A program made the position numbers and the translations under genes. A stretch of DNA of 64,000 bases, from NCBI GenBank assembly GCA_032358165.1, contig JAALGY010000028.1, forward strand, positions 930,001-994,000, given 5' to 3'. The notes below the pieces were generated by a model. The model did no database searches. It was not told where the DNA came from and saw only the letters and a list, made by a program, of their open reading frames with translations. Below, in pieces: positions 20,991 to 36,000 of the stretch (its first letter is position 1; the number at the start of each line of letters is the position of its first letter). The DNA is from Diplosphaera chodatii (Eukaryota; Chlorophyta; Trebouxiophyceae; Prasiolales; Stichococcaceae).

Positions 20991-23900
20991 TCAAGCATAT
21001 GCTGGCTGCATGCCGCCTGTCTGCGGCTCTGGTGTAGAGCTGGGCTTCAGCTCCACTGTCTGGTCCTCGTATGTGCCCTCCTTGAGCGCAAGGGGCTTGC
21101 CCGTATCTGCATGAGCAGCTAACTGCAGTGACAGTTCACCCAAGTAGCCGGGTGACCACCGTATACACAGATTCAATGCAAAACTGGCTCAGGTGCACAC
21201 CCCAGTGCAAGGTTTCCAAACACCAGGAGGCGGCAGATTATACTCCAGGATTGAGCAGAGCTGCCCTCGTCCGATGCAAGCAGCCGCACCGTTGGTGATG
21301 GTGACCTCTCCCTTGATGGTGGTGCCCGGCACAAACTTGACGGGCCCCTTGACAGTGAGGGCCTTGGCGCCGACCAGGCTGGGCGCCCGCAGCGTCAGCG
21401 CCTCCATCTTGTCCACCAGCTTGTAGTGCTTGTCGTCCAGCTTCACGATGGGCGCGGACCCGGTGGCCAGCTCCAGTGTCGACTTCTCCGTCACCTGATG
21501 GCGCAGCATCAAGCCCTTTTGGACGTGCCACGCCTTTCGTCAACACTCGTGGGCAGCAGCTGACATGCCAGGCGGGTGCAGGTGAAAAGTGTACAGGAAA
21601 GCTGTGCGCAATAGAGAGATATGGTACAATATGTGAAGTTTTGTGACATGATGCTGGGCAGGCACCTTGTATGCATCCGAGCGCAGCACGAAGAGGTCGT
21701 TGCAGGTCTTGACGGGCGCGAAGCGGGTGCGCGGCACCACGATCGCGCCCGCGCTCTCAAAGCACTCGATCGCGGAGCCCATTGCCGTCTCCAGCTGGAA
21801 CACCGGCGCCGAGTCGCTGTCACGCGGGTTCACCTGCAAAGGCATGTGATGCCGTCAGGTCATGGTGCATCGCAGGCGCCCACGAAACCCCAAGATCGCA
21901 CTGGAGTGCAACACCTCCAACGCTGACATTGCAAGTTTGCCTCAGCACATTGGCGAGCAGGCAGGAGCGCTTGATTCATGCACCGTCTTCTTGTTCTTGA
22001 TGAGCGGCAGCTTGAGCAGGCCGCCCTGCTCGTCCAGCGTCGCCTGCAGCTTGTCCAGGTTGACCCACAGGTTGTTGGTGTTGAAGAACTTGTGCCTGCA
22101 TCACAGTGTGGGCACCTGTTCATGCGTCATGTATAGCCTCAGCAGGTTGCTTGACCGCTGCGTCTGGCATGGCAGTCAGACGTGTGGCAGGGGTCAGTGG
22201 CTGCAACCGCCACTCTGAGTCTGACCAGTGACACGACAAGCCGCGCACTTTGTGGTGTCCTCGAAGGCCGCCTTGTCCGCGTCTGACACCATTGCGGACT
22301 CGCGCAGCAGCAGCCGCCCGTCCGACTTGCGCTTGGTCAGGTGCCCGCCCTTCTTGTCCGCCACCGTCCGCTCCGCCACCTGCACGGCCACACAGCATGT
22401 GTCTTAGGCAGGAGTCCGCTGCTTCTCCAAACCCCAGCCAACAGGTCACGCCTCGTGCTCCGGTGCACGAGTGTTTGCTGCACCACAGCACCCTTGTCAG
22501 GAGTGCACGGCGAGGTGCTGCTCTGGCGAAACGGTCCCACCGTCCAATACATATCTGTAGGCAGGCGTGATCACCACTCCTTTCCAGCTGCAAACAAGCC
22601 CGTGTAGGTCGCGTGCTGGCACACCTCCATGAGGAAGCCGTTGCCGGACTGCGCAAAGTAGGCGAGCAGGTCGAGGTCCAGCGTGGCGCCCAGGTTGTCG
22701 CTGTTGCTGACGAACACGTAGTTGATGCCCTTCTCCCGCAGCCGCGCCAGCATGCCGGTGCCCAGCAGCGCGGGGTAGATGTCGCCATGGCCGGGGGGGC
22801 ACCTGCCACGCCACCAGTTGTCGGCACCACAGTGAACATGGGCGCAGGGTACCGTTTTCCTGACAGCCACTGACTCTGACTGCTGCAGAGTGGGATTCCA
22901 GCAAGCTTGCCGTCCACCTGCCACGACCGCCTGGCGCACCGCTGTGCAGGCGCAGCAGGGGGTAGGGTTTTGCGGTCAAACGGCACGCACCACTCCTGGT
23001 CGCGGTTGGCTGGATACTCGGCTGGCTTCAGGGTTTTGGCGTCCACCTTGGGGGACTTGTTCTGCACCAGCTCGCTGTCCTCCTCGTTGATCAGCTCCGC
23101 GTGCTTCTTCTGGAGGTGCGCCTTCGTGTCGTCGCTGGTCGAGAAGCTGTTCATCAGGATGAAGCGCACCTGCAGCGCCGCACCGCAGCGGTGGGTGGTG
23201 ACCTGGCCTTCTGGTGGGCATGTCCTCGCTGACAGTACTGTGGACAGACGAGTTGCTGCCTCTGCGCACTCGTCATCAGGCTGTGCACTGATGCGCTTGA
23301 CAGCTCTGACCTTGGCGCCGATGCTCTTCCTGGTGTGCTCCACCTGCTCCGCAATCAGGTCCAGGAAGGTCTTGCCGTCCCTCACCTGCAGGAGCCACCA
23401 CCACACGCTCCTATGCTGGCGTGGCATCAGACCGCCCCTGAGATGATGTGCATGTAGGACTCCACGGACACAGCTGGTACGCAACTGCCGTGCTGTGCTG
23501 CTACATTTGTGTGCACACCTCCAGCAGCGACTTCGCCTTCTCCAGGCCCATTGATGTGCCCAGGCCGCCGTTCAGCTTCAGCACCGCTGTCTGTGAAAGC
23601 AGCTTCTGCGACACAAAACAGGGCCAGAGCTTTAGGCGCAGGTACCACCTATGTTAGCCATGACCTTGCCATGATGTAAGCATGCTGGCACCGAAACTGC
23701 AAGGTTACAAGCTTGCACCACCTGCAAGTCGACATCCTTTGCAGCGTCAAGTTTCTCCAGCCGCGGGAGGTCGTCGATAGCCTCAATGGTGTCTTCCCCA
23801 ACCTGCGATGCAGTACGGCAGGTCAGTAGGCACTGACTGCCTGTTTGCACAGGCCCACATTGAGGTCAGCATGCGGTGCGGGCCCGCTGCACAGCAGGTG

Positions 23901-24039
23901 GCGCCGGCAGGCTCACCAGACCGGTGACGCCGGCCACCAGCTGCTCGTAATTGTGCCTGAACGCGTCGATTGCTGCGTCGCTGAGGCCCTCAGCCCTCAT
24001 CTTCTCCTCGAAGGGAGCAAAGTCGCCCTGAGCCCCCAT
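20991..24039 (-). CDS. UGP: UTP-glucose-1-phosphate uridylyltransferase (UDP-glucose pyrophosphorylase)
   Basis: This cytosolic enzyme makes UDP-glucose from UTP and glucose 1-phosphate for cell-wall, sucrose and glycolipid synthesis. Minus-strand exons run from ATG at 24037-24039 (MGAQGDFAPFEEKMRAEGLS). They continue with DTIEAIDDLPRLEKLDAAK near 23790, then the nucleotide-binding loop LKLNGGLGTSMGLEKAKSLL near 23570 and FLDLIAEQVEHTRKSIGAKV. Next come FILMNSFSTSDDTKAHLQKK, PPGHGDIYPALLGTGML near 22790, the NYVFVSNSDNLGATLDLDLL substrate block, TVADKKGGHL and FFNTNNLWVNLDKLQ near 22080. The C-terminal left-handed beta-helix follows, with KFVPGTTIKGEVTITN and then TGKPLALKEGTYEDQTVE. The penultimate intron is resolved in phase 1. 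The stop is at 20991-20993. All signature loops are intact. The C-terminus ends in a short Pro/Gln tail. Confidence 0.93.
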
Positions 24040-24889
24040 GGCGCCGACTGTAGATCAGCAGCACGTGTGGTGGGATCCCCTGGGGTCTAATCCTGCAGGC
24101 AATAGAGCAAGGCTTGCACTGACCATGCACAAAAACTGTGGCAGGATCACATCGGTCAACATGGTGCGCAGGCTGGCCAGATCAAGATTTCTCGATGTTG
24201 CAAAGTGTCGAAAGGGACCGCTGGCACGATGCCGGAAGATCATCAAATGTCAGCATGTGTTGCACACCGTGCGCAGCCAGGCGCATCGCGACAGCATCAC
24301 AACTTGCAGCTGGATGGTCACCCACCTTTCGAGCAAGCTGTACGCAGCCGATCGGTTTGTCTTGCAGTAGACTTCGCTACACGTTGTCTGAGTATGATGT
24401 GCAGCAGCTTCACACCCAATACCGGGCTCTGAAACACCCACCAGAACGCAAAGATGCTCTGTGCGGTTGATCAGCGATGGCCAGGATCCAGGCGGCAGCT
24501 GCTTGTGCTGCTCCCGAGTCCTGACTGGGCGGTCGCGCCCCGGTCAGCCCGGCTTGCCCTTTCGACTGATTGGACCCTGGACTGCTTGTCGGATGCCACT
24601 TGACACAGCCCCACTGGCCGTCTTCATCACTCAAGCCGGCATTGATCAGCTCGCTGCTACATGTGCAGCATCGCTATCCAACTCGCTTCAAACGCCGGAT
24701 CCCGCCCATCCAATACTGTACAGTGTTACTGAAGGTTCAAAAGCAACCACCTTCATCAGCCCCTGAAGCTCGGAAGTTCAAGCTTCAGCAGCTGTGCTGG
24801 CACTTGCATGTTGTGATAGACAGGCAGATAAGGCAGTATCCGCGCTGGTGCAGTGCAACTTGCGCTGACTGCAGCCCAAAAGGCCTGCA
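24040..24889. promoter_or_regulatory. Divergent intergenic region (UGP / YIF1)
   Basis: About 850 bp lie between outward-facing start codons. I see no conserved coding sequence on either strand and no clear core promoter element. One or both genes may have a 5' untranslated exon here. Confidence 0.35.
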
Positions 24890-26696
24890 ATGTCAGCGCC
24901 GTATGGCGCACAGGCACCATATGGCTCAGGCCCAGGCGACTTTGTGCAGCAGCCCTATGAGCCTCAGCAGCAGCAGCAGCAGCAGTATGGACAGCAGCCA
25001 CCATACCCACAGCAGCCGTACGGCAGTCAGCCCTTTGTGCCTCAGCAGCAACCTTATGCGCAGCCGGGTGTGTACGCGCCACAGCCACCGGGCCCGGGGC
25101 AGCCGGTGCGTAGTCTTGGAACCGACTACAGTCCCCTGCACAGGCTAGGCAGCGACGAGATGCTGACACACTGGCACCATGATTGCATGCGGCAAAGTGT
25201 GTGAAACGCAACATCGATGACGCCAAGCGATGGTTGATCGATCGTGTGAGGCTGCAGGGCTTTGCGCCATTTCCGGGCGGCAGTGACGCCTTCATGACAG
25301 GCTTCGCCACCGACATGCTACACCAGCAGGGCGCCAGCTACTTGCAGCGGGGGCAGGCGTTCATGCAGCAGCGCATGGGTTTCATGTCGACTGATGTCAT
25401 GCACTACTTCTTCAACCTCAACACTGAATATGGTGCGCCGAGCTGCGGGGCTTTCACATCCGGGGTACCGGCAGAAGCCACGTGCTTGACATCGATACCT
25501 TTATGAAAACATTGGCTGTCAATCTGCAGTGAGGGCAAAGCTGTTGATGTTGGTGGCGCCATTCCTGCGGCGATGGAACTACACCAGGGTCCTTGAACAG
25601 GTCGGATTACAGTGACACTGGCTAAAAACCGTCAACAACATGTACAACCTCAGTATGCATGCTCACATATGTTCAGAGCAGTGAGCACTCTAATCGTCTG
25701 GAGGTCACAAAAGCCCGATGCCCCCGATGCCCACCACAGATATCGGGCGGGCACAAGTATCTCCCGCCTCGGCAGGACGTGAACGCGCCGGATCTGTACA
25801 TCCCCCTCATGGGAGCTGGTACCTACTCCCTGCTCATCTGCCTGGCAGCCGCCCAGCATCGCAAGTTCAAACCAGAGCTGATGACCACGGCAGTCAGCAC
25901 CACATTCGCTGCCTGGTCTGCACATACCATTCTGCTGAAGGTGCGGCTACGGTGTTGCACTCGACTCTGTGTCGTGTCAAATCACCATGTGGCAGAGAGG
26001 CAGGGTGGGATTTGCATGACCTGCCTGCAGAGCCTACAAGAGCATGATCACACGTTCAAATGCCATCCTTGCCATGAAATCAACCTGCTGGCACTAGGTA
26101 CATGCAGATCGGCTGTGCGGACGTATGTCACCCCTTGTGCAGGCGCTGCTGTACCTCATGGGCATTCCATCTGCGGTGCCCTTCTTGGAGGTCGTGGCAT
26201 ACGCAGGGTACCCTTTTGTACATGTCTGCCTCACATCGCTCGTCGGCGCGGCTTTTGGTGAGTTCCCATACCTTGCCAAAGGGCGTCAGTAACAGCAGCA
26301 TACTTGCCGTGGACAGGCAGCATGAATTTGCAAGGGTGCAGCAGACTGGTGCTGCAACCGCATGCTGTGGATCGTGCTGCAGGGAGGGTAGCATGGCATG
26401 TGTTGTGGGTGTATGGCGCGCTGTGCATGGCAGTGTTCACAGTGCGGACCATCAAGCGCGTCATCTTCCATGAAGCGCGGCAATACAGTGAGTGCATGCG
26501 CTGATGACCAAGCTGCAGAACACCATAGCAATCCTGGCCTTGTGGCAACGTCGTCACGGACGTGTGTGTGCTTGCAGGGGTGGACAGCTCGATGCACAAT
26601 TATGTGCTGCTGGGATTGGCGCTGTTCCAGTTTCCTTTCATGTACTACCTTGGCATCCGGCCAGCTGCTGTTGCTGCTGCTTTGAAACCCAAGTAG
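24890..26696 (+). CDS. YIF1: YIF1 family protein (ER-Golgi transport)
   Basis: YIF1 is a multispanning partner of YIP1/Rab GTPases acting in COPII vesicle budding and ER-Golgi traffic. The start exon encodes a disordered Pro/Gln/Tyr-rich region that includes a run of seven Gln (24964-24984). Conserved YIF1 blocks follow: VRLQGFAPFPGGSDAFMTGF, then MLHQQGASYLQRGQAFMQQR, MSTDVMHYFFNLNTEYG joined in phase 1 to VRAKLLMLVAPFLRRWNYTR, and GHKYLPPRQDVNAPDLYIPL. The C-terminal membrane helices are near 25799-25940, 26140-26265 (PSAVPFLEVVAYAGYPFVH), 26395-26485 (HVLWVYGALCMAVFTVRTIK) and 26590-26690 (NYVLLGLALFQFPFMYYLG). The stop TAG is at 26694-26696. The topology of a cytosolic N-terminus followed by about five helices fits the family. 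Confidence 0.9.
24964..24984 (+). repeat. CAG repeat encoding polyglutamine in YIF1
   Basis: A near-perfect run of CAG codons in the N-terminal exon gives seven consecutive Gln inside a Pro/Gln/Tyr-rich segment, a candidate length-variable site. Confidence 0.85.
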
Positions 26697-26991
26697 AAAT
26701 GTCGTTCTGGATCAAAGTGAATAAGTTAACACGATCAAGGCGATATCTGAACCTCATGTCAGCACCAGTTACCAACTCGGACTGATCACATGAGAAACCA
26801 TCAGACGCTCATGCTGACCCTCAGCATGTACCAGACGCACATGTGCGCCAACAAGCTGCATGGAGCGACGCTGTGCCGAGCAAGCACGTGCACGCCGCCA
26901 GCACCTTGACCCAGCACTTGAGCCAGGGCCGACAGTACCCAGTTGTTCGAGATGCCGGGCGCAATAAAAACCCCACGCCGCCTACTATGAT

Positions 26992-30342
<3,351 letters not shown>

Positions 30343-31054
30343 CTTCGGTTGGATGCTGGGCAGCCTTCTGTTGCCCTGCGGCGGGGGGAGGCCACCAGGC
30401 CCACTGCAGGGCCCGCCCATAGCTGCTGAAGTGCCGACGACGGCAGCCTCTTGCGGCAGGCACTGCGCGGGCTGCAGCACGGCGCACTGCCTTCAAATTT
30501 CAGTGCACGCCTGATGGCAACACCGTGGCCTGCTTGACGCACGCGACGCTGAAAAGAGTCCTCCGCTGGGGTATCCACGATAGATCTAGCCTTGTGGTGC
30601 CTCAATCCAACGGCAGTGCAGCTCAAACCTGACTAAGCGCTGGCACGGCACAACACGTTCCAGATGTCACCACAGACACCCAACCGCTCTCAATGCCACG
30701 ATTGACGTCGTATGCAAAGCGTTCACTGCTGCAGGCTGCTGAACAGGGCCGTCCTGCGCATTTGCGCCATCCGGAGCTGGGGCGGCATGACGACTTGTGA
30801 CGACTGCACCTGGCACCCTATAATTCGCGTTGCATGAACCGCTTGCAGGTGCATGCTGTCAAAAGTCTCCATATAAGCGCAGTGCACTTCGCACGCATCT
30901 GCATCGCTCGAGTAGCAGCGCAAAAGCGACCTGCACATGCTCGACACGTGCCGGATCGTGGAGTTTGCCAAGGCTTAGCGAAGGCTGGAGTTCTGCTGCG
31001 CCAAACCGCTTGTCGATCAGCAATTGTGCAGCTGGCAGCAGTGACGATTTTGCT
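30343..31054. promoter_or_regulatory. Divergent intergenic region (LCB2 / FAX-like)
   Basis: About 710 bp lie between outward-facing start codons. A CCTATAATTC sequence near 30817-30826 is TATA-like and about 235 bp upstream of the FAX-like start codon. The frame upstream of 31055 stays open into this region, so the start could lie further upstream; I chose the ATG that gives a plausible transit peptide. Confidence 0.35.
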
Positions 31055-32136
31055 ATGAGCCTTGCTGCGCCACTGCCATACCAAGCCATTGGCACGCTTG
31101 CAGGCAAGCGGTCAGCCGCAGCACGTTGCATTGACAGCCGGCTGGCCACTCACCTCACGCCTGCTGACCCCAAACGCCATTCCTGTGGTGGCGCGTCCCT
31201 CGCCATGGCAGACGACAACCCGTTTGACAGTTCTCCAGCAGCTGGCACACGGCGGCGGACCGCGGCCACCAAGGCCATGGTCCAACCCGGAAACGTCCCT
31301 GACGAGGGTTTGCCGAGGGTGGAGGTACGCTCTTTATTCATACTTACTCAAGCAGGTACCCTGCATGCTGCCGCAGGACCCCAGCAATGCGGATCAGGGT
31401 ACCTCCCGGGGAACTCCATGCATGCAATGATACATGTCTGATACATGTCCATGGTCGTGCTATCACAGGAAGTCGCTGACACTGACCCGAACGCTGGTCA
31501 TGCGATCCTGCATGACTTCTGCATGGTCATACCATACGGCCTGATCCTGGGTGTGGCTGGCGTCATCGCCCTGCTGTTCAAGGTGCTCACGGGCGCTGGT
31601 TGCACAGACTGTGCACTGTACCTGCACTGTTGCCTGGGGTCAAGCAACCTGTGACATGTCGCGTGTCGTATGCAGGGCTTCGGTGCCGGAGGCCTGCTGC
31701 TATCTGGGGGCGTGGCATCCGGGGTGCTTGCCAGCCTCAGTATCCAGAGCTGGAAACAGCACAGGGGCTCTCAGCTCTACACAACTGTTTCTGCAGGTGA
31801 GCTACCTGACTCGTGCACCCAGCTTTTCGTTGTCGCACGCGGACATATGCTGGCTGTCAGCACATGACTATGGTCCGCAGCGGATGTGGTGAACCCGCTG
31901 AGGCTGGTGCTTCTTCTGCAGGCATCGCGCTTGGCATTGCAGTGTCAATGTGGCAGCGCACAGCAGTTGGCATGGCTGCGCTTGCGGCCAAGGCGCTGTC
32001 GCTGCTGAGCGGCGCCATGCTGCTGTTTCTGGTATACAACGTGGCAGCGGGTGGCAACCCGCCCAAGAAGGATGGTGACACAACAGACCCGCTGGCACCC
32101 GCAGAGGAAAGCGTCACGGTGCCCCTGTCAACGTAA
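31055..32136 (+). CDS. FAX/TMEM14-type membrane protein, probably plastid-targeted
   Basis: The TMEM14 family includes the plant FATTY ACID EXPORT proteins of the plastid envelope. Exon 1 (31055-31324) opens with a basic, Ala/Ser-rich stretch without acidic residues (MSLAAPLPYQAIGTLAGKRS), typical of a transit peptide, then an acidic linker. Exon 2, from about 31470, contains the hallmark block HDFCMVIPYGLILGVAGVIA. The exon from about 31675 carries the glycine-rich second helix (GFGAGGLLLSGGVASGVLAS). The last, from about 31921, reads GIALGIAVSMWQRTAVGMAA and a fourth helix LSLLSGAMLLFLVYNVAAGG. It ends with a hydrophilic tail and TAA at 32134-32136. Four short hydrophobic helices with the family's GYxxxGS-like glycine pattern support the assignment. 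Transport activity is inferred from the family. Confidence 0.8.
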
Positions 32137-33070
32137 ATATGACCACCTGATGTACGGTTCTGAATCGTGTACTCTGCATTGTCCCTGTCACACCCGCTCG
32201 GCGCCTTTTGGGCTTTGACGGACGGCATGTCAACGGTCACTCGACAATGTCAGCATACAGCAAAGTCGCTCACTAAGAGTCGTTCACGCATGTCATGAGC
32301 GATTAAGTTGGAAGTGGAGCCATTCAGACCCTGTTGCCTGTCGAGATGGAATGATAGGCTGGACCACTCCGCATCAACGTCGATGGCCTATCGAGCCGAT
32401 TGAGGCCAAGCGCGTACCGAAAGCGTCCAATTGGCAAGTGCCCCGATGAGGTTGCGGGATTTGCTGTTTGTGCTTTGCATTGCCGCAGCAGGCACATCGC
32501 AGGTGCTGTGCTGCATCAGGATACGTTCAGCAGCGTCGCAAGCGGTTCCGCCTCACGGTGCAACCGCGCAGGCGACATAGAGCAGCTTACCCTGGACGAC
32601 ACCACAGAAGCTCCGCACACGAACGTACGCGCCGGTGAGCTGACACCTCTGCGCAAAGCCTGAGACACGAGATGGTCGAGCAAGTGCTGCTGCACGAAGG
32701 GCGTTGTGCATGCTGCAACAGCAGCCGCAGGCTCACACCGGTGCTGATGCAAATCGAATTTGCCTGCTGAGACGGGCAACGTACCGGGGTTGATCAGCCA
32801 TTTCACATGCACGCGACTGTGTCCATTCTTGATGTTCCTCGAGTGTATTTATATACAAGTGCAGTGGAGGTCGCGGTGCTCGGTATCGCACCTAACTTGA
32901 TCTGTGCGCCACCCTCATGACTGCACAATCATAGGACTATCGAGGAGCGCAGACTGCCCACCTGCATGGCTGATGGACTGCTAGAAAGCATGTTGCAGCC
33001 ACGTCCAAGTGTTTTTGTTGCTCAGGACCTCACTCACTGCGGTGCAGAGGCAAGCGCCTGAGGCGGCAGC
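32137..33070. other. Intergenic region upstream of the large Ala/Pro-rich gene
   Basis: This 934 bp stretch holds the 3' end of the FAX-like gene and the promoter and leader of the next plus-strand gene. A TATTTATATA patch at about 32845-32854 is a possible core promoter about 220 bp before the next ATG. No conserved coding block was found on either strand. Confidence 0.4.
32845..32854 (+). promoter_or_regulatory. Possible TATA box
   Basis: TATTTATATA in otherwise GC-rich sequence, about 220 bp before the start codon at 33071. This is sequence resemblance only. Confidence 0.25.
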
Positions 33071-36000
33071 ATGGCCGGCGGGGATCAAAAGCCCGGCGGC
33101 ATCCCCCGCCTAGGGTTGGGCTCGGTGAAGCCGGCCACCAGCTTGGCGTCATCGCGGTCGGGGCCTTTGACAGAGCGATCCGGGTCGCTGACAGCGCGAG
33201 ACTCTGCACTCACCCCCAGGCGAGCATACCTAGCTTGCATCCAGCCTCAGTTTGCATCTAGGGCTGACAGTCAGAGCCGATGCCAACGCACAAGTCCGGT
33301 ACCTTGTGTACTGCCCATTCAAACGGTCCAGCAATAACACATGCCAGACAGCAATTCTAAATAAGCTGGTTTGATGCATGTCTTGTTGACCTTGAACCAT
33401 GCATGGCTGCAGAAAAACGCCGCGAGAGCTGACGGGCATGACGCCGCGTGAGCTGGGCGTGTCAGAGAAGTCCTTCCGCCTCGATGACCTTAATGACAGT
33501 GATATGTCATCGGACGACGAGTCCATCAACTCCTCCATGATCGCGTCGCCCCGGCCGCCTCTGCCCAAAACGCCCCGCAGCGGTGGCGGCATAACCCCCC
33601 GCGGCGGTGGCGTCACCCCCCGTGGCGGCAGCTACACGCCCAGGGGCAGCCTCACATCTCCCACCGGCACTGCTGGCAACCGCTCATTCCGCCAGGGTGG
33701 GTGATGCCCCACATTATGGCTGCTTGCAGAGCGTGCTGCGGATCAGGCATTCCATCCATGCTGTTAGCTGCAAAGCAGCAACACTCACTTTGCACTGCAT
33801 GCAAACATAGCTGTGTGCATACATGCTGTCCTGGTTTTGCACAGGCAGTAGCACCAGCGTGACGTTTGATGTGCCGGAGTCTGTGCCCGAGTCCGACCTC
33901 GAGCACGTGTCAGGATCACCCATCGAAAGCTGGGAGGTGGGTGGTGGCTTTATATTGACTTCTCCAGGGATTCATCACCATCAGATTACTATCTTTCGTT
34001 CCCCATTCGCTGAGATTGCAACGGCAGTGACACAGGCAGATGCTATGCAGGTGCTGGACACACAGCAGCGCATCAGTGATGCCAATGCCAATGACGTGGC
34101 GACATTGCCAGCACTCGGCTCACCATTTGCTGCTGGCTCGGCCGACGTGCCAGCAGCGTCAACTGATGAAAAGGACAAGGTGAGGCTTTGGACAAGTATT
34201 TCTTCTGCTAGCTTGCAGCTGCAGGCGCCATGAGAATCACTGCTGTAGCGATGTGGTGAAGTGACAGTTCATTGGGCTTTCAGACGAGTGGATTAATCCC
34301 AACTGCAGGAGCCAGCTCCGGCGCCGGCGCAGGTGCCGCCCGGTGGCGGCGAGGCCGCACGGGTGTTCTCTGCAGCTCTCAAGCAAGAGGACGCAGGCAT
34401 TGGTGCGTCTTCCTTCACGCCACTGCCTGTGTGAAGCCATTGCTACAAGCTCCTGATCGCGTCGCTCGGTGGCATGCCTGCTTGTGCACTGCACACAACT
34501 GGAGCGTCGCGTGATGCAAGCGTCGCATCATGTCAGCAGGCGCTGCAGTGGGCCCGGCCACCGGGCTGGCAGGTGCTGCTGAGCCGAGCAGCCCCCCGGC
34601 GGCAGCTCGTGCTGACGGGACGCCGGCGCACTCGCCCATCAAGCCACACTCAGGCCGCTCCCCCACACCTCTCATCGTGGACCAGCTGCTGTCGGACATG
34701 ATGGAGGATGCTTTCACACCCAGGTATGACCATTGACCCTCGCTGATGATACCTGGTTGTCCAGTTACGGGATCTGATCATGAAGCTCCTGCAGCTGGGT
34801 TGATTTGTAATGCAGCTGCTACCTTCATTGACATTATTTGGTCCACACCCCAGCATTCTGATGGTTGTTCTTGTGCCCTGATAGGGGCACGCACCGCACA
34901 AGCTTGCCCCCTGGCGCGAGGTCACTCCCTCCATCTGGCGCTCCAGCAGCGTTGGCGGCCATCTCCGAATCGGCTCCAGGCGTCGCTGCAGGCAGCCCCG
35001 CAGCCGCTGCTGTCGTCCCCTCGACGCCGCCGGAGCCAGTGTCAGCGCCTCCGCCCACAGCCGAGGAGCTCGTCTCTCAAGACTTCGCGAGTCCAAGTGA
35101 CGAGCAGCTGCCGCCTGTACCGCCAACAGCGGGCAAGCGTGACTCGGAAGAAGAGCCGGAGGCAGCAGCAGCATCCTCAGCAGCGCCTACCACAACAGCA
35201 CTCCCTGTGCAGTCAGATGTCACTGCAGACGAGGCTGCTGCGCCCATCGCCACAGCGGCAGCCAGCTCGCAGCTGGACCCCGATGCTCCCGCATTCGAGC
35301 CCGGCCTTGGCGTCGAAACGTCCGCAGTGTCGTCCCTGGCAGCTGGCGCTGACCGGTATGAGGAGCGCATGCAGTCACTGGTCGGCGCGGATTCACAGGA
35401 CGTGCCGCCCCCGGCCCCAGCAGTGGAGGGTGAGCAGCCGATGGTCGTGGAGAAGTCGCACATCTCATCGCTGGCCAGCGGCGCCGACCGCTTCGAGCGC
35501 AACATGCGCCACCTGGCCGGCCAGTACTCCATGAAGGGGCCGCTGGGCTCGCAGCAGGCCGAGGATGCCCCGGACGCGCCAACTCCCGTGTCGCCGGTCC
35601 CAGAGTCACCCGCCTCCGAAGACGCGGCGGCTGCAGGCTCCTCGCCGACGCAGCGCAGCAGCTACTCGCCCCTGGCCATGCTGGGCGCGGCCGGCGCAGG
35701 CATCGCAGCCGTTGGCACCGCCGCCGCCGCTGCCGTCAAGAGCACCCTCTTGGCGCCGGCCAAGCCAGATGCCACGGGCCAACAGGCGGAGCAGGAGCCG
35801 CGGCGGGAGGCAGGCTTGCCTGCCACAGCGGCAGACGATGCCCAGGCCACAGAGTCGCAGCAGGACCCTGCACAATCGGGCTCAATTGATGTGCAGGTGA
35901 TCTTGCTTGCGAGTACCAGTCCTTTGCACATGGAGGCTTCTGTCGTACAGAGCACCCTCCCGGTTGGCAGCACTGTTTTCACAGCCGGTTGCATGCAATC

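Noticed and set aside
22120..23484. A 454-residue minus-strand open frame
   Set aside because: It contains true UDP-glucose pyrophosphorylase exons in one frame but reads through introns in between, so it is not a single coding exon.
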